Assembly (NCBI GenBank): GCA_022509145.1
Contig: JAFLTX010000017.1
Location: 1 to 34,845, forward strand
DNA length: 34,845 bases
Reading direction: 5' to 3'
DNA from: Muribaculaceae bacterium
GTDB lineage: Bacteria; Bacteroidota; Bacteroidia; Bacteroidales; Muribaculaceae
Shown here one piece after another: positions 8,723 through 17,307 of the stretch; position 1 is the first letter of the stretch, and each line of letters begins with the position of its first letter. The notes under the pieces are model-generated. The model did no database searches. It was not told the origin of the DNA and saw nothing but the letters and a program-made list of their open reading frames with translations. The position numbers and the translations under genes are program-made.

Positions 8723-9454
8723 ATGAACAGACAAGGAAGCACTTACACACTTTTCTACTCCCTGCTGCTGATACTGGTGGTGGGCGTAGGTCTGTCGCTG
8801 GTTTATCAGGCGTTGAGGCCTACACAGGAACGCAACATTGCTGACGACACCAAAAAGCAGATACTCGCGGCCGCTCGCATCTCCCCGCAGGAAGGCGAAA
8901 GCATCTCCGACCTCTATGCAGCCCATATTTCGGAAAGCTACATAGTGAATTCAGAAGGAGAACGCGTCGACGCCTCCGGGAATGCACTCGATGTGAACGT
9001 GGCCAATCAGGTGAAACTGCCCGACAACGAAAGGGAGCTCCCGGTATACGTATGCTCAACCACCGACGGCACCAAATACATCCTTCCCGTATACGGCGCC
9101 GGGCTTTGGGGACCGATTTGGGGCTATGTGGCTTTCGATGCCAACGGCACCACCATCTACGGAGCATACTTCGCACATCAGGGCGAGACTCCGGGCCTCG
9201 GTGCCGAGATCGAGAAGCCGGCCTTCTCAAGCCAGTTCGACGGTAAGAAAATCTTCAACACCGAAGGAGTCTTCACCCCTATATTGATAGTGAAACAAGG
9301 GCAGGCGCCGGCCGGTGCCGAATACGTAAACGCAGTGAGCGGCGGAACGATCACGAGCCAGGGTGTGCAGAAGATGCTCGCCAACTCGCTTCTGCCTTAC
9401 GCCGCCTTCTTAAAGAACCTCTCCAAGACTTCGCAGAAAGATGAAACTGAATAA
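8723..9454 (+). CDS. nqrC: Na(+)-translocating NADH:quinone reductase subunit C
   Basis: N-terminal TM, FMN-binding domain with VSGGTITSQGVQ (SGxTxT covalent FMN motif). Confidence 0.95.
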   Translation: MNRQGSTYTLFYSLLLILVVGVGLSLVYQALRPTQERNIADDTKKQILAAARISPQEGESISDLYAAHISESYIVNSEGERVDASGNALDVNVANQVKLPDNERELPVYVCSTTDGTKYILPVYGAGLWGPIWGYVAFDANGTTIYGAYFAHQGETPGLGAEIEKPAFSSQFDGKKIFNTEGVFTPILIVKQGQAPAGAEYVNAVSGGTITSQGVQKMLANSLLPYAAFLKNLSKTSQKDETE

Positions 9455-10064
9455 TTCACTTCAAACGCTGGTCAATCCGCTGTCGAAAGATAATCCGGTC
9501 ATCGTCCAGGTGCTCGGTATCTGCTCGGCGCTGGCCGTTACGGCTAAGCTGCAACCGGCGGTGGTAATGACAATATCCGTGATTGCCGTGCTGGCATTCG
9601 CCAACGTGATAATCTCATTGTTGAGAAAGACGATCCCTACTTCGATCCGCATCATCGTGCAGCTCGTGGTTGTGGCATCGCTTGTAATCATTGTAGACCA
9701 GATACTCAAGGCTTATACCTACGACGTGAGCAAGCAGCTTTCGGTGTTTATCGGGCTCATCATCACCAACTGTATCATCATGGGGCGGCTCGAGGCATTC
9801 GCGCTGAACAACCGTCCGTGGCCTGCGTTTCTCGACGGTGTGGGCAACGGGCTGGGCTACGGCATCATCCTCATCATCGTGGCCTTCTTCAGAGAGCTCT
9901 TCGGAAGCGGCACGCTCTGGGGTTATCAGGTGATTCCCCAGTGGTGGTATGACGCAGGATATCAGAACAACGGGATGATGATTCTCCCTCCGATGGCCCT
10001 CATCACGGTGGCATGCATCATCTGGGTGCATCGTGCCAAGAACAAAGACCTTCAGGAAAATTAA
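9441..10064 (+). CDS. nqrD: Na(+)-translocating NADH:quinone reductase subunit D
   Basis: NqrD/RnfE-like membrane protein (NNPVIVQVLGICSALAVT-like N-terminus, GLIITNCIIMGRLEAFA). Overlaps nqrC by 14 nt. Confidence 0.95.
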   Translation: MKLNNSLQTLVNPLSKDNPVIVQVLGICSALAVTAKLQPAVVMTISVIAVLAFANVIISLLRKTIPTSIRIIVQLVVVASLVIIVDQILKAYTYDVSKQLSVFIGLIITNCIIMGRLEAFALNNRPWPAFLDGVGNGLGYGIILIIVAFFRELFGSGTLWGYQVIPQWWYDAGYQNNGMMILPPMALITVACIIWVHRAKNKDLQEN

Positions 10065-10078
10065 GCGAGACGTAAGAT

Positions 10079-10693
10079 ATGGAAAATTTCAATCTATTTA
10101 TACGGTCAATTTTTGTTGACAATATGATATTTGCCTATTTCTTAGGCATGTGTTCATATCTTGCAGTCTCCAAAAACGTAAAGACCTCGTTCGGGCTCGG
10201 GATTGCAGTAAGCTTCGTGCTTTGCATCGCTCTCCCCGTCTGCTGGGCCATCAACACATATCTGCTGGTGCCGGGCGCTTTGTCGTGGCTCGGCGAGCGC
10301 TATGCCGACACCGACCTCAGCTTCCTCGGGCTCATCATGTTTATCTCGGTGATTGCCGCTTTGGTGCAGATACTCGAGATGATAATTGAGAAATATCTCC
10401 CAACATTATACAACTCGCTCGGCATCTTCCTCCCGCTGATAGCGGTAAACTGCGCTATCCTCGGGGCCGTGCTCTTCATGCAGCAGCGGGAATTTCCCAA
10501 TGCGTGGACAGCAACGGTGTACGGGGCCGGCTCGGGCGTGGGTTGGCTTCTGGCCATCGTATGTCTGGCCGCGATTCGCGAACGCCTCACAGTAAGCGCC
10601 ATTCCAAAACCGCTGCGGGGGATCGGCATCACATTCATCATCACCGGACTCATGGGTATTGCATTCATGAGCTTCCTGGGCATTAAATTGTAA
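10079..10693 (+). CDS. nqrE: Na(+)-translocating NADH:quinone reductase subunit E
   Basis: NqrE/RnfA-like ([49 protein letters not shown]). Confidence 0.95.
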   Translation: MENFNLFIRSIFVDNMIFAYFLGMCSYLAVSKNVKTSFGLGIAVSFVLCIALPVCWAINTYLLVPGALSWLGERYADTDLSFLGLIMFISVIAALVQILEMIIEKYLPTLYNSLGIFLPLIAVNCAILGAVLFMQQREFPNAWTATVYGAGSGVGWLLAIVCLAAIRERLTVSAIPKPLRGIGITFIITGLMGIAFMSFLGIKL

Positions 10694-10696
10694 GAA

Positions 10697-11992
10697 ATGA
10701 CTAATTTACTGACACATATAGTTTGGCATTCCCTCTTCGCCGCTACCATCATCTTCCTGGTGATAGTGCTTATCCTGGTGGTGATACTGCTGATCTCAAA
10801 GCGGTTTCTGGTCAATTCGGGCGAAGTGGCCATCTCTCTCAACGACGGGAAAAAGATCATCCACGCCAATGCGGGCGGCACGCTGCTCAACACGTTGGCC
10901 GAAAACGGAGTGCATCTCAGCTCGGCCTGCGGCGGAAAAGGAAGCTGCGGCCAGTGTAAAGTGGAAGTAACCGAAGGCGGAGGAGATATCCTGCCTACCG
11001 AAGTGGTGCATTTCACGCGCCGTCAGGTAAAGGAAGGATGGCGACTCGGCTGCCAGGTAAAGGTGAAGCAAGATATGTCTATCAAGGTTTCGGAAGCGGC
11101 CCTTGAAGTGAAGGAATGGGAGTGTGAGGTAATCTCCAACCGCAATGTGGCAACCTTCATCAAGGAGTTTATCGTTCAACTCCCTCCCGGCGAGCATATG
11201 AACTTCATCCCGGGATCCTATTCCCAGATCAAGATTCCGGCCTACAGCATGGATTATGACAAGGATATCGACAAGAGCCTTATAGGCGAGGAATATCTCG
11301 AGGCATGGGAGAAATTCGGCCTCTTCGGATTGAAATCAGTAAACAAGGAACCGACCGTGCGCGCCTATTCGATGGCGAATTACCCGGAGGAGGGCGACCG
11401 GTTCATGCTCACTGTCAGGATCGCCACTCCCCCGTTCAAGCCGAAACCCGAGGTAGGATTCATGGACGTTCCCACCGGTGTGGCCTCGAGCTATATATTC
11501 TCGCTCAAACCGGGCGACAAAGTGCTGATGAGCGGCCCCTACGGCGATTTCCATCCTATCGTGGACTCGAAGGCCGAGATGATCTGGGTAGGGGGCGGCG
11601 CCGGTATGGCTCCGCTCAGGGCACAGATCATGTGGATGCTCAAGACACTCAACACCCGCGACCGCAAGATGAGCTATTTCTATGGGGCCAGGGCGCTCAA
11701 CGAAGTGTTCTATCTCGATGATTTCCTGGCGCTTGAGAAAGAGTTCCCGAACTTTAAGTTTTATCTTGCCCTCGACAGGCCCGACCCGGCGGCAGACGCA
11801 GCAGGCGTGGAATACACTCCCGGCTTCGTGCACGACGTAATGTTCAAGAAATATCTTTCCACTCACGACGCTCCGGAGGATATAGAATATTACATGTGCG
11901 GCCCCGGCCCGATGAGCAAGGCTGTAAACAATATGCTTTACAACCTGGGCGTGGAGCCCTCTTCGATCCATTATGACGATTTCGGAGGGTAA
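10697..11992 (+). CDS. nqrF: Na(+)-translocating NADH:quinone reductase subunit F
   Basis: 2Fe-2S ferredoxin motif CGGKGSCGQCKVEV, FAD/NADH domains (RAYSMANYPEE, VGGGAGMAPLRAQI, YYMCGPGPM). Confidence 0.97.
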   Translation: MTNLLTHIVWHSLFAATIIFLVIVLILVVILLISKRFLVNSGEVAISLNDGKKIIHANAGGTLLNTLAENGVHLSSACGGKGSCGQCKVEVTEGGGDILPTEVVHFTRRQVKEGWRLGCQVKVKQDMSIKVSEAALEVKEWECEVISNRNVATFIKEFIVQLPPGEHMNFIPGSYSQIKIPAYSMDYDKDIDKSLIGEEYLEAWEKFGLFGLKSVNKEPTVRAYSMANYPEEGDRFMLTVRIATPPFKPKPEVGFMDVPTGVASSYIFSLKPGDKVLMSGPYGDFHPIVDSKAEMIWVGGGAGMAPLRAQIMWMLKTLNTRDRKMSYFYGARALNEVFYLDDFLALEKEFPNFKFYLALDRPDPAADAAGVEYTPGFVHDVMFKKYLSTHDAPEDIEYYMCGPGPMSKAVNNMLYNLGVEPSSIHYDDFGG

Positions 11993-12056
11993 ATTGAAAT
12001 GATCAGACAATAAATAAACAACGTAAATAACTAACTTAAACAACTTTAACAATATC

Positions 12057-13337
12057 ATGAAAAGAGACAATGAAGTGTTTGATATAATCGACCGCGAGCA
12101 CCTGCGTCAGCGGAGAGGTATCGAACTGATTGCCAGCGAGAATTTCGTCAGCGACGAAGTGATGAGAGCCATGGGTTCCTGCCTGACCAACAAATACGCC
12201 GAGGGTTATCCCGGGAAGCGTTATTATGGCGGCTGCGAGGTGGTAGACGAAAGCGAAAACCTCGCCATCGAAAGAGCCAAGAAGCTGTTCGACGCCGAAT
12301 GGGCCAATGTTCAGCCCCACTCAGGCGCTCAGGCCAACATGGCAGTGTTCATGGCAGTGCTCCAGCCGGGCGACAAGTTCCTCGGTATGGACCTCAGCCA
12401 CGGCGGCCACCTGAGCCACGGCAGCCCCGTAAACTTCTCCGGCCTCATGTTCCAACCGATCAGCTATACCGTTGATGCCGAAACCGGCCGTGTGAACTAC
12501 GAAGAGATGGAAGAGAAAGCGCGCGCCGAGAAACCGAAACTCATCATCGCCGGTGCCTCTGCCTACAGCCGCGAATGGGATTATGCCCGCATCCGCAAGC
12601 TGGCCGACGAAATCGGTGCAATCTTCATGGTGGATATGGCTCACCCCGCAGGCCTCATCGCCGCCGGACTGCTCGACAACCCCGTGAAGCATGCCCATAT
12701 CGTAACGACCACCACCCATAAGACCCTTCGCGGTCCGCGCGGCGGCCTCATCCTTATGGGTAAAGACTTCGACAACCCGTGGGGCAAGACCACTCCCAAG
12801 GGCGAAGTGAAGAAAATGTCGGCTCTGCTCGACTCCGCCGTATTCCCCGGCGTACAGGGCGGCCCGCTCGAACACGTAATCGCAGCCAAGGCCGTTGCCT
12901 TCGGCGAGGCTCTTCAGCCCGAATGGAAAGAGTATGCCGTGCAGGTGAAGAAGAACGCCACAGCTCTGGCCGACGCCCTTATCAAGAGAGGTTACAAGGT
13001 GATTTCCGACGGTACCGACAACCACTGCATGCTCGTAGACCTTCGCACCAAATTCCCCGACATGAGCGGCAAGAAGGCTGAGAGAGTGCTTGTGGAAGCC
13101 GACATCACAGCCAACAAGAACATGGTGCCCTACGATTCACGCAGCCCGTTCCTGACGAGCGGCTTGCGCTTCGGCACGGCTGCCATCACCACCCGCGGTG
13201 CCAAGGAAGACTTCATGGAGCAGATCGCCGAATTTATCGACAGAGTGCTCACAAATGCCGACAACGAGGAAGAAATCAACAAGGTAAGGCAGGAAGTCAA
13301 CGACATAATGAACAAATATCCGATGTTCGCATGGTAA
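12057..13337 (+). CDS. glyA: Serine hydroxymethyltransferase
   Basis: [42 protein letters not shown] and PLP-lysine motif [14 protein letters not shown]. Confidence 0.98.
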   Translation: MKRDNEVFDIIDREHLRQRRGIELIASENFVSDEVMRAMGSCLTNKYAEGYPGKRYYGGCEVVDESENLAIERAKKLFDAEWANVQPHSGAQANMAVFMAVLQPGDKFLGMDLSHGGHLSHGSPVNFSGLMFQPISYTVDAETGRVNYEEMEEKARAEKPKLIIAGASAYSREWDYARIRKLADEIGAIFMVDMAHPAGLIAAGLLDNPVKHAHIVTTTTHKTLRGPRGGLILMGKDFDNPWGKTTPKGEVKKMSALLDSAVFPGVQGGPLEHVIAAKAVAFGEALQPEWKEYAVQVKKNATALADALIKRGYKVISDGTDNHCMLVDLRTKFPDMSGKKAERVLVEADITANKNMVPYDSRSPFLTSGLRFGTAAITTRGAKEDFMEQIAEFIDRVLTNADNEEEINKVRQEVNDIMNKYPMFAW

Positions 13338-13340
13338 TTT

Positions 13341-13375
13341 CAAAGTCGGACTCAACCATACTGAGTCCGACTTTG
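13341..13375 (+). terminator. Rho-independent terminator-like hairpin after glyA
   Basis: CAAAGTCGGACTCA-accatac-TGAGTCCGACTTTG, perfect 14-bp stem with a short T-rich tail. Confidence 0.75.
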
Positions 13376-13426
13376 TTATAATACTGAACAGGAGTTCAAA
13401 AGGTAAAGAATTTAAAAGATTACGTT

Positions 13427-14086
13427 ATGGAATTCAAGAATATCAAATGGCCGGAGACCATATTCGTCACGGGAATCGGCACAGAAGTAGGGAAAACGTA
13501 TGCCACGGGCTGGCTGGCTCGCGAAATCACGGCTGCAGGCCATTCTGTAACCACCCAGAAGTTCGTGCAGACAGGAAATGTAGACGAAAGCATCGATATC
13601 AGCGTGCACCGCAAGATTATGGGTGTGCCCAAAACCACGCTGGATCTCACCAAGATATCGGCGCCCTATCTTTTCCCCTACCCTGCGTCGCCACATCTGG
13701 CGGCCAAACTCGCCGAGACTGAAATCAAACCCGAGACCATAGCCGAGGCGACAAGAATTCTCCATAACCAATTCCATCACGTTTTGATCGAAGGAGCCGG
13801 CGGTTTGATGGTTCCTCTGAAGGGCGATTACCTGACCATCGACTACATCAAGCAGCATCGCCTGCCGGTGATACTCGTCACCAACGGCCAGCTCGGCTCG
13901 ATAAGCGACACTCTTACCTCTCTCTATGTGCTCGCACATTATAAACTCGATATCTTCGGCGTAGTCTACAATCCTCACTTCGATGAAGACAAGAAGATAG
14001 CAGAAGATGCGAAAGTGTATATGAGAGACTGGGTGCTCCATCATTATCCGGGGGCACTGTGGTTTGAAATGCCCAAGCAATTATGA
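13427..14086 (+). CDS. bioD: Dethiobiotin synthase
   Basis: FVTGIGTEVGKTYATGWLAREI P-loop, QTGN and LIEGAGGLMVPL motifs of BioD. Confidence 0.93.
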   Translation: MEFKNIKWPETIFVTGIGTEVGKTYATGWLAREITAAGHSVTTQKFVQTGNVDESIDISVHRKIMGVPKTTLDLTKISAPYLFPYPASPHLAAKLAETEIKPETIAEATRILHNQFHHVLIEGAGGLMVPLKGDYLTIDYIKQHRLPVILVTNGQLGSISDTLTSLYVLAHYKLDIFGVVYNPHFDEDKKIAEDAKVYMRDWVLHHYPGALWFEMPKQL

Positions 14087-14742
14087 GTCAAAAACCCAAC
14101 GACAGGGTAGCAAATTTTGAAATAACGATTTCAAAAGAGGAACTGAACCACCTTGAGCCGGCGCGGTTTGAGGGCGAAATCTTCACGGTCAACAATATAG
14201 AAGAGGCCGAGAGAGCTGTATGCGCCCTTTCTGAGGCAGAGCTGATAGGGTTTGACACGGAGACCAAGCCGGCATTCAAGAAGGGGGTTCACAACAACGT
14301 GGCGCTGATGCAGCTTGCCACCGAAAACGTATGCTTCCTCTTTCGGCTCTCCAAAATCGGGATGCCGGAAGTGCTGAAGAATTTTATCGAGAACCCGGAG
14401 ATTAAAAAAGTGGGGCTCTCGATCAAAGACGATTTCTTCAACCTCAACAAGTTGGCGGCAATCAAACCTGCTGGATTTGTAGACCTCCAGGATTACGTCA
14501 AGGAATTCAAGATTAAAGATTGCGCGCTCACCAAAATACATTCTATCATATTCGGGAAACGGATATCGAAGAATCAGCAACTCACCAATTGGGAAGCACC
14601 CCAGCTCACACAGAAACAGCAGGAATATGCGGCTCTTGATGCCCAGGCCTGTGTGCGAATTTTCAAGCATTTGAAATCCGGAGGATTCGATCCGTTGCAG
14701 TCGCAGTATAAACGGGATTGCAACCCGAGCGCCGAGAATTGA
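14083..14742 (+). CDS. 3'-5' exonuclease, DEDD/RNase D-like
   Basis: LIGFDTETKPAF (ExoI), VGLSIKDDFFNLNKL (ExoII), YAALDAQACVRIFKHL (ExoIII). ATGA overlap with bioD. Confidence 0.88.
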   Translation: MSQKPNDRVANFEITISKEELNHLEPARFEGEIFTVNNIEEAERAVCALSEAELIGFDTETKPAFKKGVHNNVALMQLATENVCFLFRLSKIGMPEVLKNFIENPEIKKVGLSIKDDFFNLNKLAAIKPAGFVDLQDYVKEFKIKDCALTKIHSIIFGKRISKNQQLTNWEAPQLTQKQQEYAALDAQACVRIFKHLKSGGFDPLQSQYKRDCNPSAEN

Positions 14743-14765
14743 AGATTCTTTCCTGACCTAACGTT

Positions 14766-14984
14766 ATGAAGAGAAGAAAACATTTTCCCAAATCGATATG
14801 GTTGCCGCTCACGCTTTTGATCTACGCGGGAGCCTTCTCGGGATATTTCGGCCCGAGGCTAATCCGGGAGGGAATGGCGTTGAAGTTCTGGATTTCCGTG
14901 GGAGTCGAATTGATATTTATCGTGGGGTTATATTTTGCCCTCCGGCGCAAAGAGAAACTCTCGAGATGGCGCGAAGAGGAATAA
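14766..14984 (+). CDS. Small two-TM hypothetical protein (72 aa)
   Basis: Hydrophobic segments LPLTLLIYAGAFSGYFG and KFWISVGVELIFIVGLYFAL with basic ends; downstream of the exonuclease. Confidence 0.5.
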   Translation: MKRRKHFPKSIWLPLTLLIYAGAFSGYFGPRLIREGMALKFWISVGVELIFIVGLYFALRRKEKLSRWREEE

Positions 14985-14993
14985 GGACCCCTA

Positions 14994-15067
14994 TAAAAGC
15001 AAAGCCTGAAATCGCGGACCGTACCGATACTAAAAGCATAACCTGAAATCGCGGACAGTACCGACAC
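14994..15067. repeat. Two adjacent 37-bp direct repeats (33/37 identical)
   Basis: taaaagcaaagcctgaaatcgcggaccgtaccgatac (14994-15030) and taaaagcataacctgaaatcgcggacagtaccgacac (15031-15067). Confidence 0.9.
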
Positions 15068-15094
15068 CTTAACCGGTGGAAAAGTACAGATATG

Positions 15095-15132
15095 AAGAAA
15101 GGGTGATAACCTCCACGGTCGCACCCTTTCTT
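15095..15132. other. Hairpin with 11-bp perfect stem
   Basis: AAGAAAGGGTG (15095-15105) pairs with CACCCTTTCTT (15122-15132), 16-nt loop. Confidence 0.7.
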
Positions 15133-15187
15133 AAAGTTTCTACAGGTAAAAAATCTTAAGGTAAAAAAGATTGTTATAGGTTTTGTG

Positions 15188-15220
15188 CAAAGATAGGCAC
15201 TTTTTATACCCATTTCCAAA
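15188..15220 (-). promoter_or_regulatory. Consensus-like Bacteroidales promoter on the minus strand without an obvious gene
   Basis: On the minus strand TTTG (15220-15217), 21 nt, TATCTTTG (15195-15188). Confidence 0.5.
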
Positions 15221-15240
15221 TTTTTTCCATAAAAAAAGCT

Positions 15241-15264
15241 AAAATATGTTGCATAACATATTTT
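15241..15264. repeat. AT-rich inverted repeat (10-bp arms, 4-nt loop)
   Basis: AAAATATGTT-gcat-AACATATTTT. On the minus strand it is followed by AGCTTTTTTT. Confidence 0.75.
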
Positions 15265-15316
15265 GAAGCGGGGTAATCGGGAGTAGCCTAAAGATATTAA
15301 GCACTTTTTTACTTTG

Positions 15317-15370
15317 ATAGCTATAATAGCTATGATAGCTATACTAGCTAAAATAGCTATGATAGCTTTA
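15317..15370. repeat. 9-bp tandem repeat array (consensus GATAGCTAT, about six units, imperfect)
   Basis: gatagctat aatagctat gatagctat actagctaa aatagctat gatagcttt. Confidence 0.88.
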
Positions 15371-16114
15371 GCTGCTTGTAGTGAAGTATTCGATTCGGAA
15401 GTCGGTGCCGTCAAAGACGCCATAGCCGTTCGAGACCATCCAGGGGGGAAGGATGATCAATTTGCGGTCGTCGTCAAGATCCAGCTCTTCGGGGCGGTGT
15501 AGGTGGCCCATAACGAAATATTCGGCTTTGTCACCTTCGGCAATGCGGCCGTTGCACCAGCTCTCGATTGCCGGCAACAATTCCACCGGCTTATAGTCTT
15601 CTTTCAATTTGGCGTTACGGCTCTTTCGACTGCAATTGAAAGCGAAGCCAACGGTCCATCTAGGATGAATAGCTCCATAGAGTTTCTGGCAGAAACGATT
15701 GCGGAATACGGCTCGCATCCATCTGAACTTGCGGTTGCCACCTATTGCGTCGCCATGCTGAAGGGAGAAACGATGGCCGAGCACATCGCGTTCCACCATA
15801 CCGTCGATCACCTCAACGTTCAATTCTTCCGGGATATAGTCAAAAATCCAGATATCATGATTGCCGATGAGCCATGTAATCTTTATCCCCATGTCGGCAA
15901 GCATGGCAAGTTTCCCGAGAAACCTTACAAATCCCCTCGGAGCAACATGCTTATACTCAAACCAATAGTCGAGGATGTCGCCCATCAAGAAAATCTCTGA
16001 GGCATCGGCGGCAATCTTATCGAGGAAGGCTACGGCCTGACGCTCCTCATCGAGGCGAGTCTTCGTATTTGAAGCGCCCAGATGCAAATCTGCCAGGAAA
16101 TAAGCCTTCTTCAT
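15368..16114 (-). CDS. lpxH: UDP-2,3-diacylglucosamine diphosphatase, LpxH-type metallophosphoesterase
   Basis: KKAYFLADLHLGA, FLMGDILDYWFEYKH, WLIGNHDIWIFDYIPEEL, LQHGDAIG, YFVMGHLHRPEE. Confidence 0.85.
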   Translation of the reverse strand: MKKAYFLADLHLGASNTKTRLDEERQAVAFLDKIAADASEIFLMGDILDYWFEYKHVAPRGFVRFLGKLAMLADMGIKITWLIGNHDIWIFDYIPEELNVEVIDGMVERDVLGHRFSLQHGDAIGGNRKFRWMRAVFRNRFCQKLYGAIHPRWTVGFAFNCSRKSRNAKLKEDYKPVELLPAIESWCNGRIAEGDKAEYFVMGHLHRPEELDLDDDRKLIILPPWMVSNGYGVFDGTDFRIEYFTTSS

Positions 16115-16173
16115 CTTTCAGAAATCTTTAATTTTATTTCGCTCTGCCTTTATGGAGGATATGGGGGTTGAAC

Positions 16174-16557
16174 TTAGAGCAGGCCGAGCTCCAGCTTCGC
16201 TTCCTCGCTCATCATATCCTTATCCCATTCCGGCTCGAAGACGAGACGAAGGTCGAGCTTCTCGGGACCCTCGATCCCTGCCAGCTTCATTCGCGCGTCT
16301 TCCACCAGGAAATCGGCTGCAGGGCAAGACGGAGCCGTGAGCGTCATATCAACATGCAGCGTGGAATCCTTGGGGTCAAAATCAATCTTGTATATTAGCC
16401 CCAATTCATAGATATCTACAGGAATCTCGGGATCGTAGACGGTCTTGAGAGCCTGCACGGCTTTGGTGTTCACATAGAATATCTTCTCCTCGTCAGTCAT
16501 CTCCGCAAACTCTTTCTTAGTCTCCGATTGCGGTGCTTTTATCTTTTCTTCTTCCAT
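16174..16557 (-). CDS. DUF59/MIP18-family (SufT/PaaD-like) metal-sulfur cluster assembly protein
   Basis: VQALKTVYDPEIPVDIYELGLIYKIDFD...VDMTLTAPSCPAADFLVEDARMKL is the DUF59 signature. Confidence 0.9.
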   Translation of the reverse strand: MEEEKIKAPQSETKKEFAEMTDEEKIFYVNTKAVQALKTVYDPEIPVDIYELGLIYKIDFDPKDSTLHVDMTLTAPSCPAADFLVEDARMKLAGIEGPEKLDLRLVFEPEWDKDMMSEEAKLELGLL

Positions 16558-16577
16558 GAGCTGTCCGGTATTTTATG

Positions 16578-16585
16578 CAAAATTA
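16578..16585 (-). promoter_or_regulatory. -7 box (TAATTTTG, minus strand) for the DUF59-lpxH transcript
   Basis: CAAAATTA on plus, 20 nt upstream of the minus-strand ATG at 16557. Confidence 0.55.
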
Positions 16586-16618
16586 ATATTTCCTTACAAA
16601 ACATTAGCAAAAATTTAG

Positions 16619-16626
16619 TAACTTTG
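16619..16626 (+). promoter_or_regulatory. -7 box (TAACTTTG) for the outer-membrane barrel pair
   Basis: TAnnTTTG match 23 nt upstream of the ATG at 16650. Confidence 0.55.
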
Positions 16627-16649
16627 CCATTATTAAACGTAACATTGGT

Positions 16650-17288
16650 ATGAAGAAATTGTTAAGCGTTGCCATTTTGGCGATAATGGCCATAGCAACA
16701 CCCATCAGTTCACAGGCAAAAATCTTTAATTGGGGTATCAAGGGCGGTTTGAACGTCAACAAGCTGTCGTTTGGGAAAAATTCCCTCAACGACGTTACAA
16801 AAGCCGACAATTCCGCAGGTTGGGAATTGGGCCTTATGGCCGAAGTGAATGTACCTGTGATAGGTCTCTGCTTCGATGCATCGGTGATGTATGCCCGCAT
16901 GAACAACGGCACTCAGGCATACTATAGCGATGGTACGGGGTCCGATACATTCAACGGTAACAACGCCGGCAAAAACTTCATGATGATTCCTATCAACCTC
17001 AAGTATAAACTCTCGCTTCCGGCCATCTCAAACATTGTGAAACCTTACGCTTTCACTGGTCCTAATTTCGCCTTCAAGCTAGACAAAAACATTGCCAACT
17101 ATATAAAGACGCGCACTTGCCAGGTAGCTTGGAACGTAGGTCTCGGCGTTGAGCTTATCAACCACCTCCAGATAGGAGCAGCTTACAATTTCGGCATCAA
17201 CAACATAGCTGAACACTTGGGTGCGAACACCCCGGATGTGAAAGTGAAAAATAACTATTGGACCGTCACTGCTGCGTGGCTGTTCTGA
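16650..17288 (+). CDS. Outer membrane beta-barrel (PorT-like) protein
   Basis: Signal peptide, alternating beta-strands, C-terminal aromatic WTVTAAWLF. Confidence 0.85.
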   Translation: MKKLLSVAILAIMAIATPISSQAKIFNWGIKGGLNVNKLSFGKNSLNDVTKADNSAGWELGLMAEVNVPVIGLCFDASVMYARMNNGTQAYYSDGTGSDTFNGNNAGKNFMMIPINLKYKLSLPAISNIVKPYAFTGPNFAFKLDKNIANYIKTRTCQVAWNVGLGVELINHLQIGAAYNFGINNIAEHLGANTPDVKVKNNYWTVTAAWLF

Positions 17289-17307
17289 AGCAGAATTTTC
17301 ATAGGTT

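Noticed and set aside
10300-11016. 238-aa minus-strand ORF across nqrE/nqrF
   Set aside because: Antisense shadow of two well-supported nqr genes.
14994-15067. The 37-bp tandem units as a CRISPR repeat pair
   Set aside because: Units abut with no spacer, there are only two copies, and no cas genes are in the window.
15314-15502. 62-aa ORF MIAIIAMIAILAKIAMIALAACSE resembling a lipoprotein signal peptide with an LAAC lipobox
   Set aside because: The hydrophobic start is produced by the 9-bp GATAGCTAT repeat, and the remainder is antisense to the lpxH 3' end; no homologous mature domain is visible.
15503-16000. 165-aa plus-strand ORF over lpxH
   Set aside because: Antisense to lpxH, whose metallophosphoesterase motifs are clear on the minus strand.
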